Source: Enchytraeus crypticus (taxonomy: Eukaryota > Annelida > Clitellata > Enchytraeida > Enchytraeidae). From it: a stretch of DNA of 64,000 nt. Below are positions 10,586 through 21,372 of the stretch, in pieces (positions within the stretch are counted from its first letter, which is position 1; each line of letters opens with the position of its first letter). The stretch is from the NCBI GenBank assembly GCA_905160935.1, contig CAJHZI010000505.1:703501-767500 (forward strand), read 5' to 3'. Position numbers and translations under genes: made by a program. The notes under the pieces are model-generated. The model was not told where the DNA came from. It ran no database searches and saw only the letters and a list, made by a program, of their open reading frames with translations.

Positions 10586-11064
10586 CATTTATAAAATAAT
10601 CTCTGCCTCCCAGGCTGTTAGAGCGAACAGAACCTAAAGTAACTTTCGTATGTGTAGGTCTGCAGTGTAGGTAGGCCAAACTAATAGCAAAGGTTTGGCA
10701 AACCGATTTATCTTCCGTCTATGCAGCAGGGATGGGTTAGTTGGCGGCCAGTAGATAGATAAATGGTGGGCCAGAGATAGATAAATGGCTGGCTAAAGAG
10801 TGCGTGGAGGATGGGGAGGGGGACAGTTAGATAAATGTTATTTATTGTCGACAACACGTCACGTAACCTACTCTGACTCGAACGTTGAAAAAGAGTCGAA
10901 ATGTCTAATGTTTTCTCACTGTCTCAACAATACTCCCTCCTTCATTCCACGGGCTTCAGCGCAAAGAGAACAATGGACTTTCTCTGCTAACACGGGATTG
11001 GCAACGTGCTTTGATCACTTTCCATTTTCAGTAATAAAATTGTTTGTTTTCCAGCGTTGATGGA
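10586..11064. other. No gene recognised
   Basis: 10730-10800 holds short direct repeats around AGATAGATAAATGG. The 86-codon frame at 10800-11060 is unrecognised. Confidence 0.45.
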
Positions 11065-11395
11065 TAATCTAGGATTAAACATAGCTGTGTCGACGTTCTT
11101 GAAATCGACGCGTGACTTGAGAATAATTCTGCATCATTACTTTTTCTTTATGAACCTCCAGATGTAGTTTGAAAAAATACAAATTATAAATCTAAGTTTA
11201 AGTTTATATAAGTGTATCACACTACATCTGAAGGTTTATAGAAAAAAGTAGTCATGCAGAATTTCAGTGTTACTGAATAATATAGAATTACACATAACAG
11301 TGTGAACGTTCCTGAAATCGACGCGTGAAGTTAATATATAATTCTGCATGATTACTTTTGTATAGACTTCCAAATGTATTGTGATAAACTTATAC
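11065..11395. repeat. Long imperfect hairpin plus a direct third copy
   Basis: The arm at 11125-11181 is inverted at 11213-11263 around a 31-base loop. The segment 11065-11180 recurs directly at about 11277-11393. Shared blocks are GAAATCGACGCGTGA, AATTCTGCATNATTACTTTT and CCAGATGTAGT. Three related units, two direct and one inverted, suggest a fold-back or MITE-like repeat. No target duplication identified. Confidence 0.75.
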
Positions 11396-11432
11396 ACATA
11401 TGCTTTACTTCTTATATATACTTATTTATACG

Positions 11433-11525
11433 TTTTTATACTTTTTACTTCTTCTTATTTATACTTCACTGACATCGCTTTGAAGTCAGTGAAGTATAAA
11501 TAAGAAGAAGTAAAAAGTATAAAAA
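11433..11525. repeat. Perfect 41-bp inverted repeat
   Basis: Arms 11433-11473 and 11485-11525 are exact reverse complements around an 11-base spacer. The spacer and inner arm contain TCACTGACATCGCTTT, which is SINE-A tail sequence. The rest of the arms are not SINE. ATCGCTTT recurs at 11597, where the SINE-A tail resumes. Confidence 0.9.
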
Positions 11526-11596
11526 AGTTCAATGATAGGGCGAGAGACTGCGTCAGACGCTGGATTAATGCTGTAAGAGGACACGATAAGAAGAAG

Positions 11597-11650
11597 ATCG
11601 CTTTCGAGTGAGGAAACTGACGTTAAACTTAGCTTTACCAGCTTTTTACT
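11597..11650 (+). mobile_element. SINE-A 3' fragment
   Basis: Starts at ATCGCTTTCGAGTGAGG and runs through GGAAACTGACGTTAAAC to TTTACCAGCTTTTT. It is 5'-truncated, with no head. Confidence 0.8.
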
Positions 11651-12830
11651 TATATACTTGTTAACGAAATTAAGCAGACATACAACCCCACAATATTGTT
11701 ACAATAAAAAATGATAAGCATGCACAAAATCCTTAAAAATTCAAAATTCCACTATTACACTCTTCTCCTTAGCAAATCCGCCACCCGCATACACAATAGA
11801 CAGGGTGCATTTTAAACTCTCCAAATTGAGTGTTAAAAATATGAAATTAACTAAAAATATTATATAAAGATGTAAGTACTTGAATACTTCATGTATAAAA
11901 TTATACAACAGAAATAGTGAATTACGTCCGTGTTGTGCCCGAGCAGCTCTGCAATAGACCAACTCTTTCATAACGTTTGTCGTGAAAGACGACAAAATGA
12001 ATGTGAAGAAAACTATGGAAAACCACTTCCACAACCGTTTATATTCAACACTAACGGCTAAAGTGAAAAATAGAGCCTTCGATGATATCAACGAGTTGAT
12101 CGAGGGAGTGCTCTTTCGAGATTATCAAACAAATGCTGTTTAGGAATACGTAAGATGGAACTGCTATTTGATGGAACACTAGATAGAGACTCTAGATACA
12201 CAGTTTATGAAGCGTGTAATATATTTGTTGAATTTTGCTCAATCATTTTGACAATACGTTTGCAAATTGCAGATTAAAAAAGAAATTTATAACATTTTAT
12301 TTCTCTCACAATAAAAAATGTTTACGTTCAATGCGTTTTTCATCAGATTTAAGCTTGTATGATGAAGATAGATTGAATTTGTGTTTCCTGTATAGAAAAA
12401 GCAGACATGTGGTCTCGACTGTCATCAGGTCTGTCTCATATATTAATTTAAATAATGAAAATGTACCTAAAAAACCGTGATGAAATGAAGTCGATCGCCT
12501 CGGTACCTCAGCTTTGATAAATTCACTGACAGTGGGAAATATGTCGCATGAAAGGCTCGCTCTTAATTACAGCATTAAATTAGATTGATTGCTAATGATG
12601 CCTGATGAATGACATTAATAATTTAGGGATACCATTCATGTAAGTTTCTATCTTTTACTTTTATTCAGAAAAAGTATTATTCCCTAGTGAAGTATGTCAT
12701 ATAAGTACAGGGTATATTAAATAAAAAGCTTGATTACTTTCAAATTTCATTACGCATGCCAATTGCGATTGTAAGCTGCATCTTTATGTAATGGCACCAT
12801 TACTCAGACCCTACAGGCAAACAATGCTGG
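11651..12830. other. No gene; one Rep-C scrap
   Basis: Mostly AT-rich. 11928-11965 matches the start of Rep-C (CCGTGTTGTGCCCG and CTGCAATAGACCAAC), so the 116-codon minus-strand frame at 11741-12091 probably crosses repeat sequence. The rest is unrecognised. Confidence 0.45.
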
Positions 12831-12967
12831 ATTCAGTGGCGATGACGGTAATACACTCGAACGCGGATCAGTATGTGCGAGGTTCAAATCCTGGGCTTTC
12901 CCGTCACTGACAACGCTTGCGAGTTAGAAAACTGACGTTAACATTAGCTTTTTTTACAGCTTTTTAG
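12831..12967 (+). mobile_element. SINE-A copy
   Basis: Head CAGTGGCGATGACGG, B box AGGTTCAAATCC, tail with GAAAACTGACGTTAAC and a T-rich ACAGCTTTTTAGC end. No inverted head is seen upstream in this copy. Confidence 0.8.
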
Positions 12968-13420
12968 CTTTAGAAAGAAGACAGCAATAACCACAGAAGG
13001 TGTTGAAGATGTCCCAGGAAGAGGGTTGAGAGAAGGGAAAGAAGGGGAGGAGGCGGTGGAACGTGATATATGGCCTGTCCTTTGCTTGACTTGATACAGT
13101 GCACTTCGCCTTTCCAACCATAATACAATAACGCCGCTCATGACAGATCGCCTTTTAGACGGCCATCAATATTCCATCGAATTCTGTTTGGAGTTGAATC
13201 GAGGAAACATAGACTGCTTCCAAGTGTTCCCAGGAGACAACTGCAGATGTAGACATCTCATATTACAGAAAATCCCTCTGAGGCCATCTCTTGAAAATTT
13301 ACATCCCTCAAGGGAGCGGTGATTCGAAATTGCTCGGCATTTGAAGGATCCGATCTGTCTTAATGTAATCTGGTCGATCAATCGATCATTGTATGATATA
13401 TTGCCAATCGACAAATGAAC
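12968..13420. other. GC-elevated island, frames on both strands
   Basis: Noticeably richer in GC than the flanks. A 60-codon plus frame at 13140-13322 and an 82-codon minus frame at 13166-13414 overlap. Neither matches a family I know. It could be a conserved noncoding element or an exon. Confidence 0.3.
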
Positions 13421-14032
13421 GAGGATTGGTCTGTTAAATTTAGGCCTAAAATATGTTCAGCATTATTTTGTATCCGTCAATATCTGTTAATGATACAAGA
13501 TTGTATAATTAAATATTTGATTTTTTCGCCGCTTTTAAAAGTTTAAATTTAATCAACCTGAATTGAACTGTATTCGACTAATACGACTGAAAGGGTCTGA
13601 TAAAGAGAGTTTGGTTCTGGAATAATGTTTATGATTACCTTAATCCAATTCCACTTCCTGTCGTAGGTTATTATGGGAGATTCAACTGCTGAGCAATCTG
13701 ATCGAAGTTTAAAGTTATTAGAGGAGTCAGTTATCTTGAAAATCTGTTTTGTTTAATTGCGAATTGCTGGTAACTTTCTAGAGCATTGTACATTTATATA
13801 CTTTCTTTTATTTCAATATCCGTGGGATTTGTTAAATCGTAGTTTTGGTAGTAATTTCTTCCTCGTTATGGGCCTATATTTTAAACCAGATTTCTCTTTG
13901 TCTATATTTCTCTTGTTTATATTTATTCTTGTTTATATCTTGTTTATATTTTTCTATTGTTTATATTTTTCTCTTAACATCAGTCTTAAACCTGTCTTGC
14001 TCTTCATCTCTCTATTTACTTTCGCTCTCTCG
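13421..14032. other. No gene recognised
   Basis: AT-rich, becoming T-rich and leading into the CT repeat. The 184-codon frame starting at 13757 is mostly that repeat. Confidence 0.5.
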
Positions 14033-14134
14033 CCTTCTCTCTCTCTTTCTCTGTTTCTCTCACTCTCTCTTATTCATTTTATCTCGCGATCTCTCTCTTT
14101 ACTCTTTGTCTCTATCTCCTGCTCTCTCTCTCTG

Positions 14135-14227
<93 letters not shown>

Positions 14228-14250
14228 GTCATATATATATATCTTGATGC
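14033..14250. repeat. (CT)n-(TA)n compound microsatellite
   Basis: CT-rich tract to 14183, then TA to about 14221 with short TA blocks after. Long frames here are low-complexity artefacts. Confidence 0.95.
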
Positions 14251-14324
14251 CTTTTTCTCTCTCGCTCCCTTTCTCTGTGTCTCTCACAGACTGGAAGTAG
14301 AAACAGAGTGACTGAACTGACTTC

Positions 14325-14465
14325 CGGTAGATGACTGCACTGGACTCAGCCGAGGATCCCGGTGTGAGCGATAGCACCGGAGATGAGCGATAAATTAAGG
14401 CAACACCGTCCGGAGAGGATGATGGGTTAGGTCATGGAGTCACGATAATCTGGATATCTAACTTG
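14325..14465. other. GC-elevated island
   Basis: Mixed-composition segment with GATCCCGGTGTGAGCGATAG. No coding frame or repeat is recognised; possible conserved noncoding element. Confidence 0.25.
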
Positions 14466-14469
14466 CGCT

Positions 14470-14610
14470 GTTAAACTTTAACGACAACAACAACAGAACT
14501 AGAGTGGTAGACTTAGCCGCTACAACATCGAGCACTATGGTACCAAATCCGATTAGATGAGCCGAGAGTGGAGTCCAAAACCGGTGCAAACCAAATCTGG
14601 GAATTCTATC
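14470..14610 (-). mobile_element. LINE-F 3' end (diverged)
   Basis: Starts with a CAAC run, then AGAGTGGTAGACTTAG, CTACAACATCGAGCA and GTCCAAAACCGGTGCAAA. It matches the 58880 copy with many changes. Confidence 0.55.
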
Positions 14611-15695
14611 CAAGGAAGGGAACTAATGAAATGGAGGTGTTCCAGTGCAGCAGGGTGGATAGAAGAGGTCAGAGAGATAAAGACGTAAATAAAAGAGAGT
14701 GTTAAAGACATTTAGGGCTCAGAAATAGATGTCATTGGTTATAGTGAACGAGCATTCAAGATGTTATCTGTTATTTTTAACGTAACATGTTTAAACTTTA
14801 AGTAATTTATACTAAATTTATAAGTTTACCAGTCCAACGAATGCCGGAACTTTTACAGTTTAACTAAGTGCTGAACTAATGTTCATACATCGATTGGTCT
14901 CTAGTCCAATGAATCATTCCATCTGTAGTGCTAAATGTGATGTAGTCTCTAATTGACATCTGTAGTCAAATAACCTAAGTTGCTGTCAAGTAGTCATTAT
15001 TGTTTTGCTTGTATTGGATTTAAGAAACCGCCTCAATTTCCTAAAGCGATGTATATGGCCTTTACTTAATCTGTATTATCCGGTGGATATAGGATCCACG
15101 GATTGGGTCCACCTCGGCTTCGACCAGCGTGCCTAGTCCCTGGAGAGCAATTATCTCGACGTGTTGACCATCAGTCAATGTTCAGCGGGTTTCAGTATTT
15201 CCGCTATAAACACCGACAGGACGAGAAAGCAGCTACCTACTTCTGAGTCCTCAATGATATCCCGGCTACTTGTCGCTACCGTAAATCTATAATACTCTAT
15301 AAAAATAATACGTGTAGCTGATTGATTTTGCTCGCTCACTCGCTCTCTCTTTATTGTGTTCTAACAAATTGCCGGGCTAGGGTATGTAATTTTAACTCGC
15401 ATTTAGAGGTCACCGACAGTAATGATCACTCCGTTAAGTAACACAATGACATGCAGAGGTATGTTGTTAATCAAATATTGTGTCTGAAACTAAAGAAATA
15501 TTGTTAGTGAAATGAACAAGATTAAATAAAGTTATGCCTCTACGTAATGGAATCGTCATTGCAGAAGCATGTGAGAGATGCTTCGCTTTGAATTCAATGC
15601 TCTGGGCATTAGAGCATAAATCTGCAACAAAAGTTTGAAAATAATAGTTACTAAATATGCCAACACTTAAGTTAACTAATCAACAATTTAAATGA
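14611..15695. other. No gene; GC-richer patch at 15080-15240
   Basis: 15080-15240 is unusually GC-rich for the surroundings and has no recognisable frame. The remainder is AT-rich and unremarkable. Confidence 0.4.
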
Positions 15696-15795
15696 AAATA
15701 ATCTTATTTTATTTAAATTAAATAAAATTTATTTTATATTTAAATAAAAATAATTTAATTTATTAAATGTATTTTATATTTAAATAAAAAGCTCT
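15696..15795. repeat. Degenerate A/T repeat
   Basis: Repeated TTTATTTAAATTAAATAAAA-type blocks, nearly free of G and C. Confidence 0.7.
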
Positions 15796-16039
15796 TTTAT
15801 TTTTTACACAAAACAAAATACGCTGCTTATACTTATTACATATTTGAGAATGCACATAACTAAATGAGCAGCAACAACTTAGTCGTGCGGAAATTAGCGT
15901 AGTTGGTTTAGCTGAGCTTCAATGAACGAAGTTAAGCTACGTCGAGCCCGGAAAAGAAAACAACAAAACAGCAACTTAGAAAGAAACTTTGTAAACACAT
16001 GCGGTTGTCATGTGTACAACCGTATGAATAAAAACACTT

Positions 16040-16083
16040 ATTAGACCGGGCTCATTAACGAATTTCCGGGCTCATTAACGAAT
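16040..16083. repeat. Short tandem duplication
   Basis: CGGGCTCATTAACGAATT occurs twice in a row just upstream of Rep-E. Confidence 0.8.
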
Positions 16084-16089
16084 TAGGCA

Positions 16090-16340
16090 GGAGAACCAGT
16101 GCCATTACGGGCGACCAATGAGAAAAAGCCTTTCTATGGCAGCGCCTATCTGTTGCACTCCAGCGTTTTAATGCTGTATGCGTTCGTGGCCCATTGGCGA
16201 ATGCGGCCTCCCAGAGCGTAGAGGAACTATTTTAAATATTTTTCATCTTTCTTTTAATTAAATGAAGTCTTTTTTATCTTATATTTTAGCCCAGGGCCTT
16301 ATACAGCCCAGGGCCTTATACAGCCCAGGGCATTAAAAAA
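16090..16340 (+). repeat. Rep-E copy
   Basis: Very close to 57908-58150: AACCAGTGCCATTACRGGCG, CACTCCAGCGTTTTAATGCT and GAGGAACTATTTTAAATATT are all shared. The 3' end holds three AGCCCAGGGCCTTATACA-type units, against two in the 58 kb copy, then an A-rich tail. About 245 bp. No pol III boxes or coding domain recognised. The tail suggests a retroposon. Confidence 0.85.
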
Positions 16341-16454
16341 AACTTATTAGACAGATTAAAGTTAAGCATGCGCTATGACCATTACTCTGTGACATTTACT
16401 CTTCATGTGTTCTCGATAAATCATTTGCGTATTGTCTTTGTTTAATATAGATCT

Positions 16455-16880
16455 AAGTATATTTGTGGCTAATACAAAAATTTTCCCGTGTTGTTCCCGG
16501 GTGTGGTTGGGACCACTGCAGAATAGGGCAACCGCAAACAAGCTTGTGGCATGTACGTAAGATGCGACTAAGGCAGGATTTAAAGAAGGCAAAGATGACC
16601 CATCTCATTATTAATTTCCCCATGACTAAGTGGCATACTGAACTAAACAAATATAGAAGTTCTCGAAAGAGTCGGTACAGAGAGACAGTTAATAGATATG
16701 ATAAGAAATAGTAAGAAAACCTGGATAGGGCATTGAATAAGGGGAATTGGTTTGCTAAGGTTGGATGATTTGATAACAAATTCTTATATAGATCTGAAAA
16801 GAAAAGCTGAGCATAGAATTGGTTCGAAGAGGTATATGCTATGGACCTGCCGTTAGGCAGTGCACTAGAAGAAGACAAAA
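16455..16880 (+). mobile_element. Rep-C head with LINE-R 3' end
   Basis: 16480-16600 matches 48015-48140 (CGTGTTGT, GGTGTGGTTGG, CCACTGCAGAATAGGGCAAC, GTACGTAAGA). From about 16735 it carries the decayed LINE-R C-terminal coding region and ends GGACCTGCC-GTTA-GGCAGTGCACTAG. The terminal hairpin is perfect. Overlapping frames on both strands here are repeat shadows. Confidence 0.7.
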
Positions 16881-17074
16881 ATATCATTACAAATATTATG
16901 TTTATTTACATTATTTCCTGGCTGATAATTAAAATCGAAAAAAATAAAGAAAATGCAACAACTGTCTCAGACGGCTTAGCATTATTTACAAAAATAGACT
17001 TAACTAACTTAATGTAACTTAGATGCCAACAAAATTACTCGTTGCATTACATATGCCTACCTTATACCTCTGAA

Positions 17075-17145
17075 TCAATCAATAAGAATTTAACGTCCGG
17101 TTCCTCGCCTTAAGGCAATGTCAGGGGACGTCTCTTGTAGATCCA
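17075..17145 (-). mobile_element. LINE/SINE 3' tail fragment
   Basis: Minus strand reads GTCCCCTGACATTGCC, TTAA loop, GGCGAGGAACCGGACGTTAA and then a TTGATT-type tail. Same stem-loop plus GGAAC architecture as the L2 3' end. Confidence 0.65.
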
Positions 17146-17664
17146 ACACAAACAGGCGCCAAAGCACCACACGATGACGATTGTCTGAGAGATTGAATCT
17201 GAGGCTGATTTTGTCTGGATTACTGCTACACGATGTAACACCTAGCTCAGAACGGCTGAGTGGGATCGTTGTCATTAGCAGGACAATACGGAATTCGAGT
17301 CCTTCAGACTGCGCCCTACAGTCTGATTGCGTGTCGAGTCAAATAGAATTCCTGTCGAGTCAAACTCTCGGAAGCGGATATAAATGGACGCCGTCGTTTA
17401 GTTTCGAGACCACCAGAGACGCAGAATTGGAATAAAGAATGACGAAATACATTTGGTAGACTTTTTAGAGAACTACAGAATGGCATCGATAAGTAAACCA
17501 CAATTTAAACTTTATTAGCTGTATTTATGTATCATAAATGTCATTACTAAATTAAATCTACAATTTTCTTTGTTGCCATTGGACATTTATTATGAACAGA
17601 GTTACGCTATACTTATATTCTGATAAATATAACCATGACATATTGTGATTTAATGTGTTAAAGT
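17146..17664. other. No gene recognised
   Basis: 17146-17440 is GC-richer with overlapping short frames on both strands, none recognised. The rest is AT-rich. Confidence 0.4.
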
Positions 17665-17751
17665 TTATATAAAGCGAAAATTCCTGACGGTTCTCAATAT
17701 CTTAAGATCAAAACTCGATTCAAAACTGTCAGGAATTTTCGCTTTATATGA
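17665..17751. ncRNA. Near-perfect hairpin, candidate small-RNA precursor
   Basis: Arms 17667-17688 and 17728-17749 are perfect 22-base complements. The stem extends inward four pairs (one G-U) and outward two pairs (one G-U), leaving a loop of about 31 bases. Size fits an animal pre-miRNA or a short inverted-repeat siRNA source. The lack of internal mismatches is unusual for a miRNA, and no known seed is recognised. A small fold-back transposon is the main alternative, but no flanking duplication is seen. Confidence 0.35.
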
Positions 17752-18225
17752 TGCAAGCGGTCTAGGTTCTCAATTCTTATCATTACGGCAACCATGGTTT
17801 CACGATTTCATGATTTATCATGATCTTTCTCTTTTATACACGCACTCTCTCTCTCTCTCTCTCTCTCTAATATTAATCGATACTTCAATTAATTAAACTT
17901 CAACTCCCGATCAATAACTGCTACAACTATGAAACGAAGTTATAACTTCAACACGCTTTTATTGATTAATTATACCTCTTTTATGTTATATATTGAAGTA
18001 AATTTCTAGCTTTTTAATTTCAGACCATGTTTTTCTGAAGTAGCAAGAAAAGAATTCATTACTAATACCGCAACAATCTTTTAACTTTAGTGCTGTGCGG
18101 TAATTCTTATAGTTTTGTTAAACGCATCCTCTCATCCTCTCTATCATTCCGTCTGTAATCCATCTCGTCTTCGTAAAGTCCTTCCGCCAAGGAACTTCAG
18201 CTAGCTGGAAGTCAGGGTGGGCTGT
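17752..18225. other. No gene; (CT)n at 17849-17870
   Basis: Contains a short CT microsatellite. 18120-18220 is slightly GC-richer. No coding signal. Confidence 0.45.
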
Positions 18226-18244
18226 GGGGGGGGGGGGGGGGGGG
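18226..18244 (+). repeat. Run of 19 G
   Basis: Homopolymer G run. Length is likely to be unreliable in assembly and it could form a G-quadruplex. Confidence 0.9.
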
Positions 18245-19054
18245 CGGTGTTAGTTTTCGACAAGAACTCAGTCGAGGTGATTGATCGATGTTAGTAATCA
18301 AGCCTGGGGGATCCTCCCCCCAAACTGACTCTATGATTTAGTCCGGCCATTTAATCAAAAGTGATCTAAGAAAATGCCACGGATGACGATTTCATGAAGG
18401 ATTTGTCAAAATCAAAGTATTTAATTTTTTAGAAAAATTACCTTTTGCGTCTCATTTATTTAAATTGAATTACAAATTTAGTAACTTATTTCTAAACTGG
18501 TAAAGTTGCGACGTCTGCATCATGCAATTAACATGCACATCCTAAAAAGCTTCGACATCCTATACAGATCATACTCTATGCCTGTATACATGTAGTTACA
18601 CTTTCATGAAAATAACAATATTTTACAAATTAATTAACCTTGCAGCTGACTATATTGTCGTAAGAAATAAATATGATATTATCTGAATTCTTTAGCATAT
18701 TACATTTTGCCCTACAAATTTGGACTTACTTTTACTTTATTCAAGCCAAAAGTAGAACAACTAAAGAGTCCCACTTGGCGTCAAAAGGACAGTGGTTCGA
18801 AACCTGGCAGAATCCGTCAGAAATCATAGTTCTTAAGATGAAACTGCCAGTTAAACTCGACAATTTGTGAAATATGATATTTAGTGAACGTTAAGTTATT
18901 GCCGCCTGTTCCATAGATTCATTACACGTTTCAGCTGATAGTAATATCAGTTACATCCGATAATATATTTCGTTAGCTGTGGAGTCTTACATGATCTCAT
19001 AGTACCGTGGAGTAGTTATAAGCTGGAAGATATGATTGGATTTCTCGTTCAGTG
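18245..19054. other. No gene; weak B box-like site near 18790
   Basis: AT-rich. GTGGTTCGAAACCTGG near 18790 resembles a pol III B box within a 65-codon frame. No A box or tail was recognised, so I do not call a SINE. Confidence 0.4.
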
Positions 19055-19320
19055 TCTAGGCCACTAAGGAATAGACCAACCGTAAATTGCATATGTCGTA
19101 AGAAGCGACTAAGCAAGAACTGAGGAAGGCTAAGGGAAACCAATACAGGAGCCATAGTCTTCCAAATTTTAAATTAATACAGTTAGCAATGTGGCTAAAG
19201 CACTGCTTTCTTTGAAATGGTTAACTTGCTAATCGATGGAGTGCTCTTTATGGAGTGTGACAGCTAATCGGTAATAGAAATACTATGTATCCTGGCTCTG
19301 CCAACTGACAGAGCCTTGTG
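19055..19320 (+). repeat. Rep-C copy (diverged)
   Basis: Shares AATAGACCAACCGTAAATTG, AAGCGACTAAGCAAGAACTG and AACTTGCTAATCGATGGAGT with other Rep-C copies. It ends in a degenerate CTGCC-AACT-GACAG hairpin followed by GAGAGAGGG. Confidence 0.6.
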
Positions 19321-20382
19321 AGAGAGGGTCAATAAGAGAGTGTGTGCTAGTGTGAATATATTAATACAGAGAGAGAAAATTTGGATATTATTATTCGTAG
19401 AGAATGACAAATAGCTGAGAATATTAATATTCCACTTTTATCTCTCTGTAGCACTTTTACTATTAATTTACGCAATTCTTTCTATATTTTTGAAATTTCT
19501 AACGTCTTAGGCTTATGAACGAAATATTTCTCTAAGGATATATATACTTAGAAGGATCAAAGGCTGTTTCCTTTTTTATAATTATCAATACAACGTTGGG
19601 CTTAAACAGTACAGCCTAACTAATAGGACAAGAAACTAATTACTTGATAGATTCTGTTTAAAATTAACATGAGCAGATATAGAGCTTTTTCCTGACCAAT
19701 AGAGAATCCTAGGTTACAACGGGTAATATAAAATATGGCTAACTGCTGATTTCTAAATGATCTCGAACAACAGATAAATGCGAGAGCACTAAACAGATAT
19801 CACTTTGACTAAAAGTGAACGATCGCTTACAGCAAACGTTAATCATGTAATAAATTACTTGAAGAAATTCCAGCTAAGTCATTCAAAATAATGGCTCTGC
19901 TTTTTGTTCTATAGCAACACTAAAGAAATAGTTTGAAATTACGTATTTAATCATTCTACATAGCCGATATTTGAAAGTGATGGTATCCTAGCTACGATAA
20001 AATACCACAAATGAATATCTACATGTATAGCAGAAGGGCTATACGTTAAAATTCTAACTCACTCATAATTTAATTAGGAGCTTAGACTCATATTCTTGAT
20101 ATTCGCCTTGCAGACTATATACTGATTAGGTTAATATTACTCATTTTTGTTTATCTGTTAAAATTAAACTGCTAGGATCGATAATGCAAACATAGCATTT
20201 GTGTGTCAACAAACTGCGTCCGGCCTTCACCTTCTAGTGTCTGTTTACTTATTTCCTATTGACTATATCGTTCAATCTTGACAATGAAGCATCACATTTT
20301 TATGAGGAATTGGATATGAGACATATTATAAGGGGATAGGCTGCTGAATGATGCCAAAAAAGGAAGAAAGCAAGAGAAGGGA
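19321..20382. other. No gene or repeat recognised
   Basis: AT-rich throughout; only short frames. Confidence 0.5.
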
Positions 20383-20730
20383 AGCAGACTGAGATAATTT
20401 GAGATAAGATGAGACTGAGATGCTGAGATGAGACTGAGATGAGACTGAGATGAGACTGAGATGAGACTGAGATGAGACTGAGATGAGACTGAGATGAGAC
20501 TGAGATGAGACTGAGATGAGACTGAGATGAGACTGGGATGAGACTGAGATGAGACTGAGATGAGACTGAGATAATAAGAGATGAGATGGGACTGAGATGA
20601 TAAGAGATAAGATGAGACTGAGATGATAAGAGATAAGATGAGACTGAGATGATAAGAGATAAGATGAGACTGAGATGAGATGATAAGAGATAAGATGAGA
20701 CTAAGATGAGACTGAGATGATAAGAGATGG
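20383..20730. repeat. GAGACTGAGAT minisatellite
   Basis: Core 11-bp unit GAGACTGAGAT repeated in a homogeneous block (about 20410-20570). It is followed by longer mixed units containing GATAAGAGATAAGAT. Two long minus-strand frames of 161 and 148 codons are low-complexity Ser/Leu/Gln readings of this repeat, not genes. Confidence 0.95.
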
Positions 20731-20737
20731 AGGAAGA

Positions 20738-20862
20738 CTGAGACATAGGATGTTAAATGATATGATAGCAAATTCATATACAGAGATGAAAGGAAAGCTT
20801 AAGATAGAATTGGTTGTAAGAGTTTTACGCCACGGACCTGCCAGTAGTCAATGCAATAAGTG
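20738..20862 (+). mobile_element. LINE-R 3' end (decayed)
   Basis: Matches the LINE-R C-terminal region (ATGTTAAATGATATGATAGC, AGATGAAAGGAAAGCTTAAG). Ends GGACCTGCC-AGTA-GTCAATGCAATAAG, a degenerate terminal hairpin. Confidence 0.6.
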
Positions 20863-21330
20863 ACCTTTTCTCGTGTTTTTCTTAACCCAACAAACGAGTG
20901 TGAACGTTTGCATGCTTTGACTACTTAAATCACATGCACACACTGCACATGTGATGTGTGTTTGTGTGGCCCAACATTTGAACGTCAGCTTGAAACAGAA
21001 AACAGAACCCGGCTTAGCTGGACTACTGCGCAATCTCTGAAGGGTACATCTCAATCAATCAATCAATCAATCAATCAGTTCATCTGCCATCACCATACGC
21101 CTGTCAATTTATTCTCTTTCTCTCTCTATCTATCTTTCTTAGCATATTCACCTCTCTTCTTCCATCTCATGCCCGCTACATTACATGTATTTTAGTTGGT
21201 TTTCTGCTTGACTTCCAATTAAAGTTTCACTTATTTGCTAAACCTCGTCCCTACTATCTCTTTCTTTCTCTCACTATAGACAGACAAGGAACATATCCTG
21301 TATCTCTCTAACTCCCTATTTCTACTCTCA
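20863..21330. repeat. No gene; (CAAT)n at 21051-21078
   Basis: Contains a seven-unit CAAT microsatellite and T/C-rich sequence. The 79-codon frame reads through the repeat. Confidence 0.6.
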
Positions 21331-21331
21331 T

Positions 21332-21371
<40 letters not shown>
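21331..21371. repeat. (CT)n microsatellite
   Basis: About 40 bases of CT with one TTT interruption. Confidence 0.9.

Positions 21372-21372
<1 letters not shown>

Noticed and set aside
13757-14377. Long frames of 184, 127 and 92 codons
   Set aside because: They translate the CT and TA microsatellite (Ser/Leu, Ile/Tyr, Arg/Glu) and have no complex sequence beyond it.
20292-20777. 161- and 148-codon minus frames rich in Ser-Gln-Ser-His
   Set aside because: Readings of the GAGACTGAGAT minisatellite in two frames; both being open is a repeat property.
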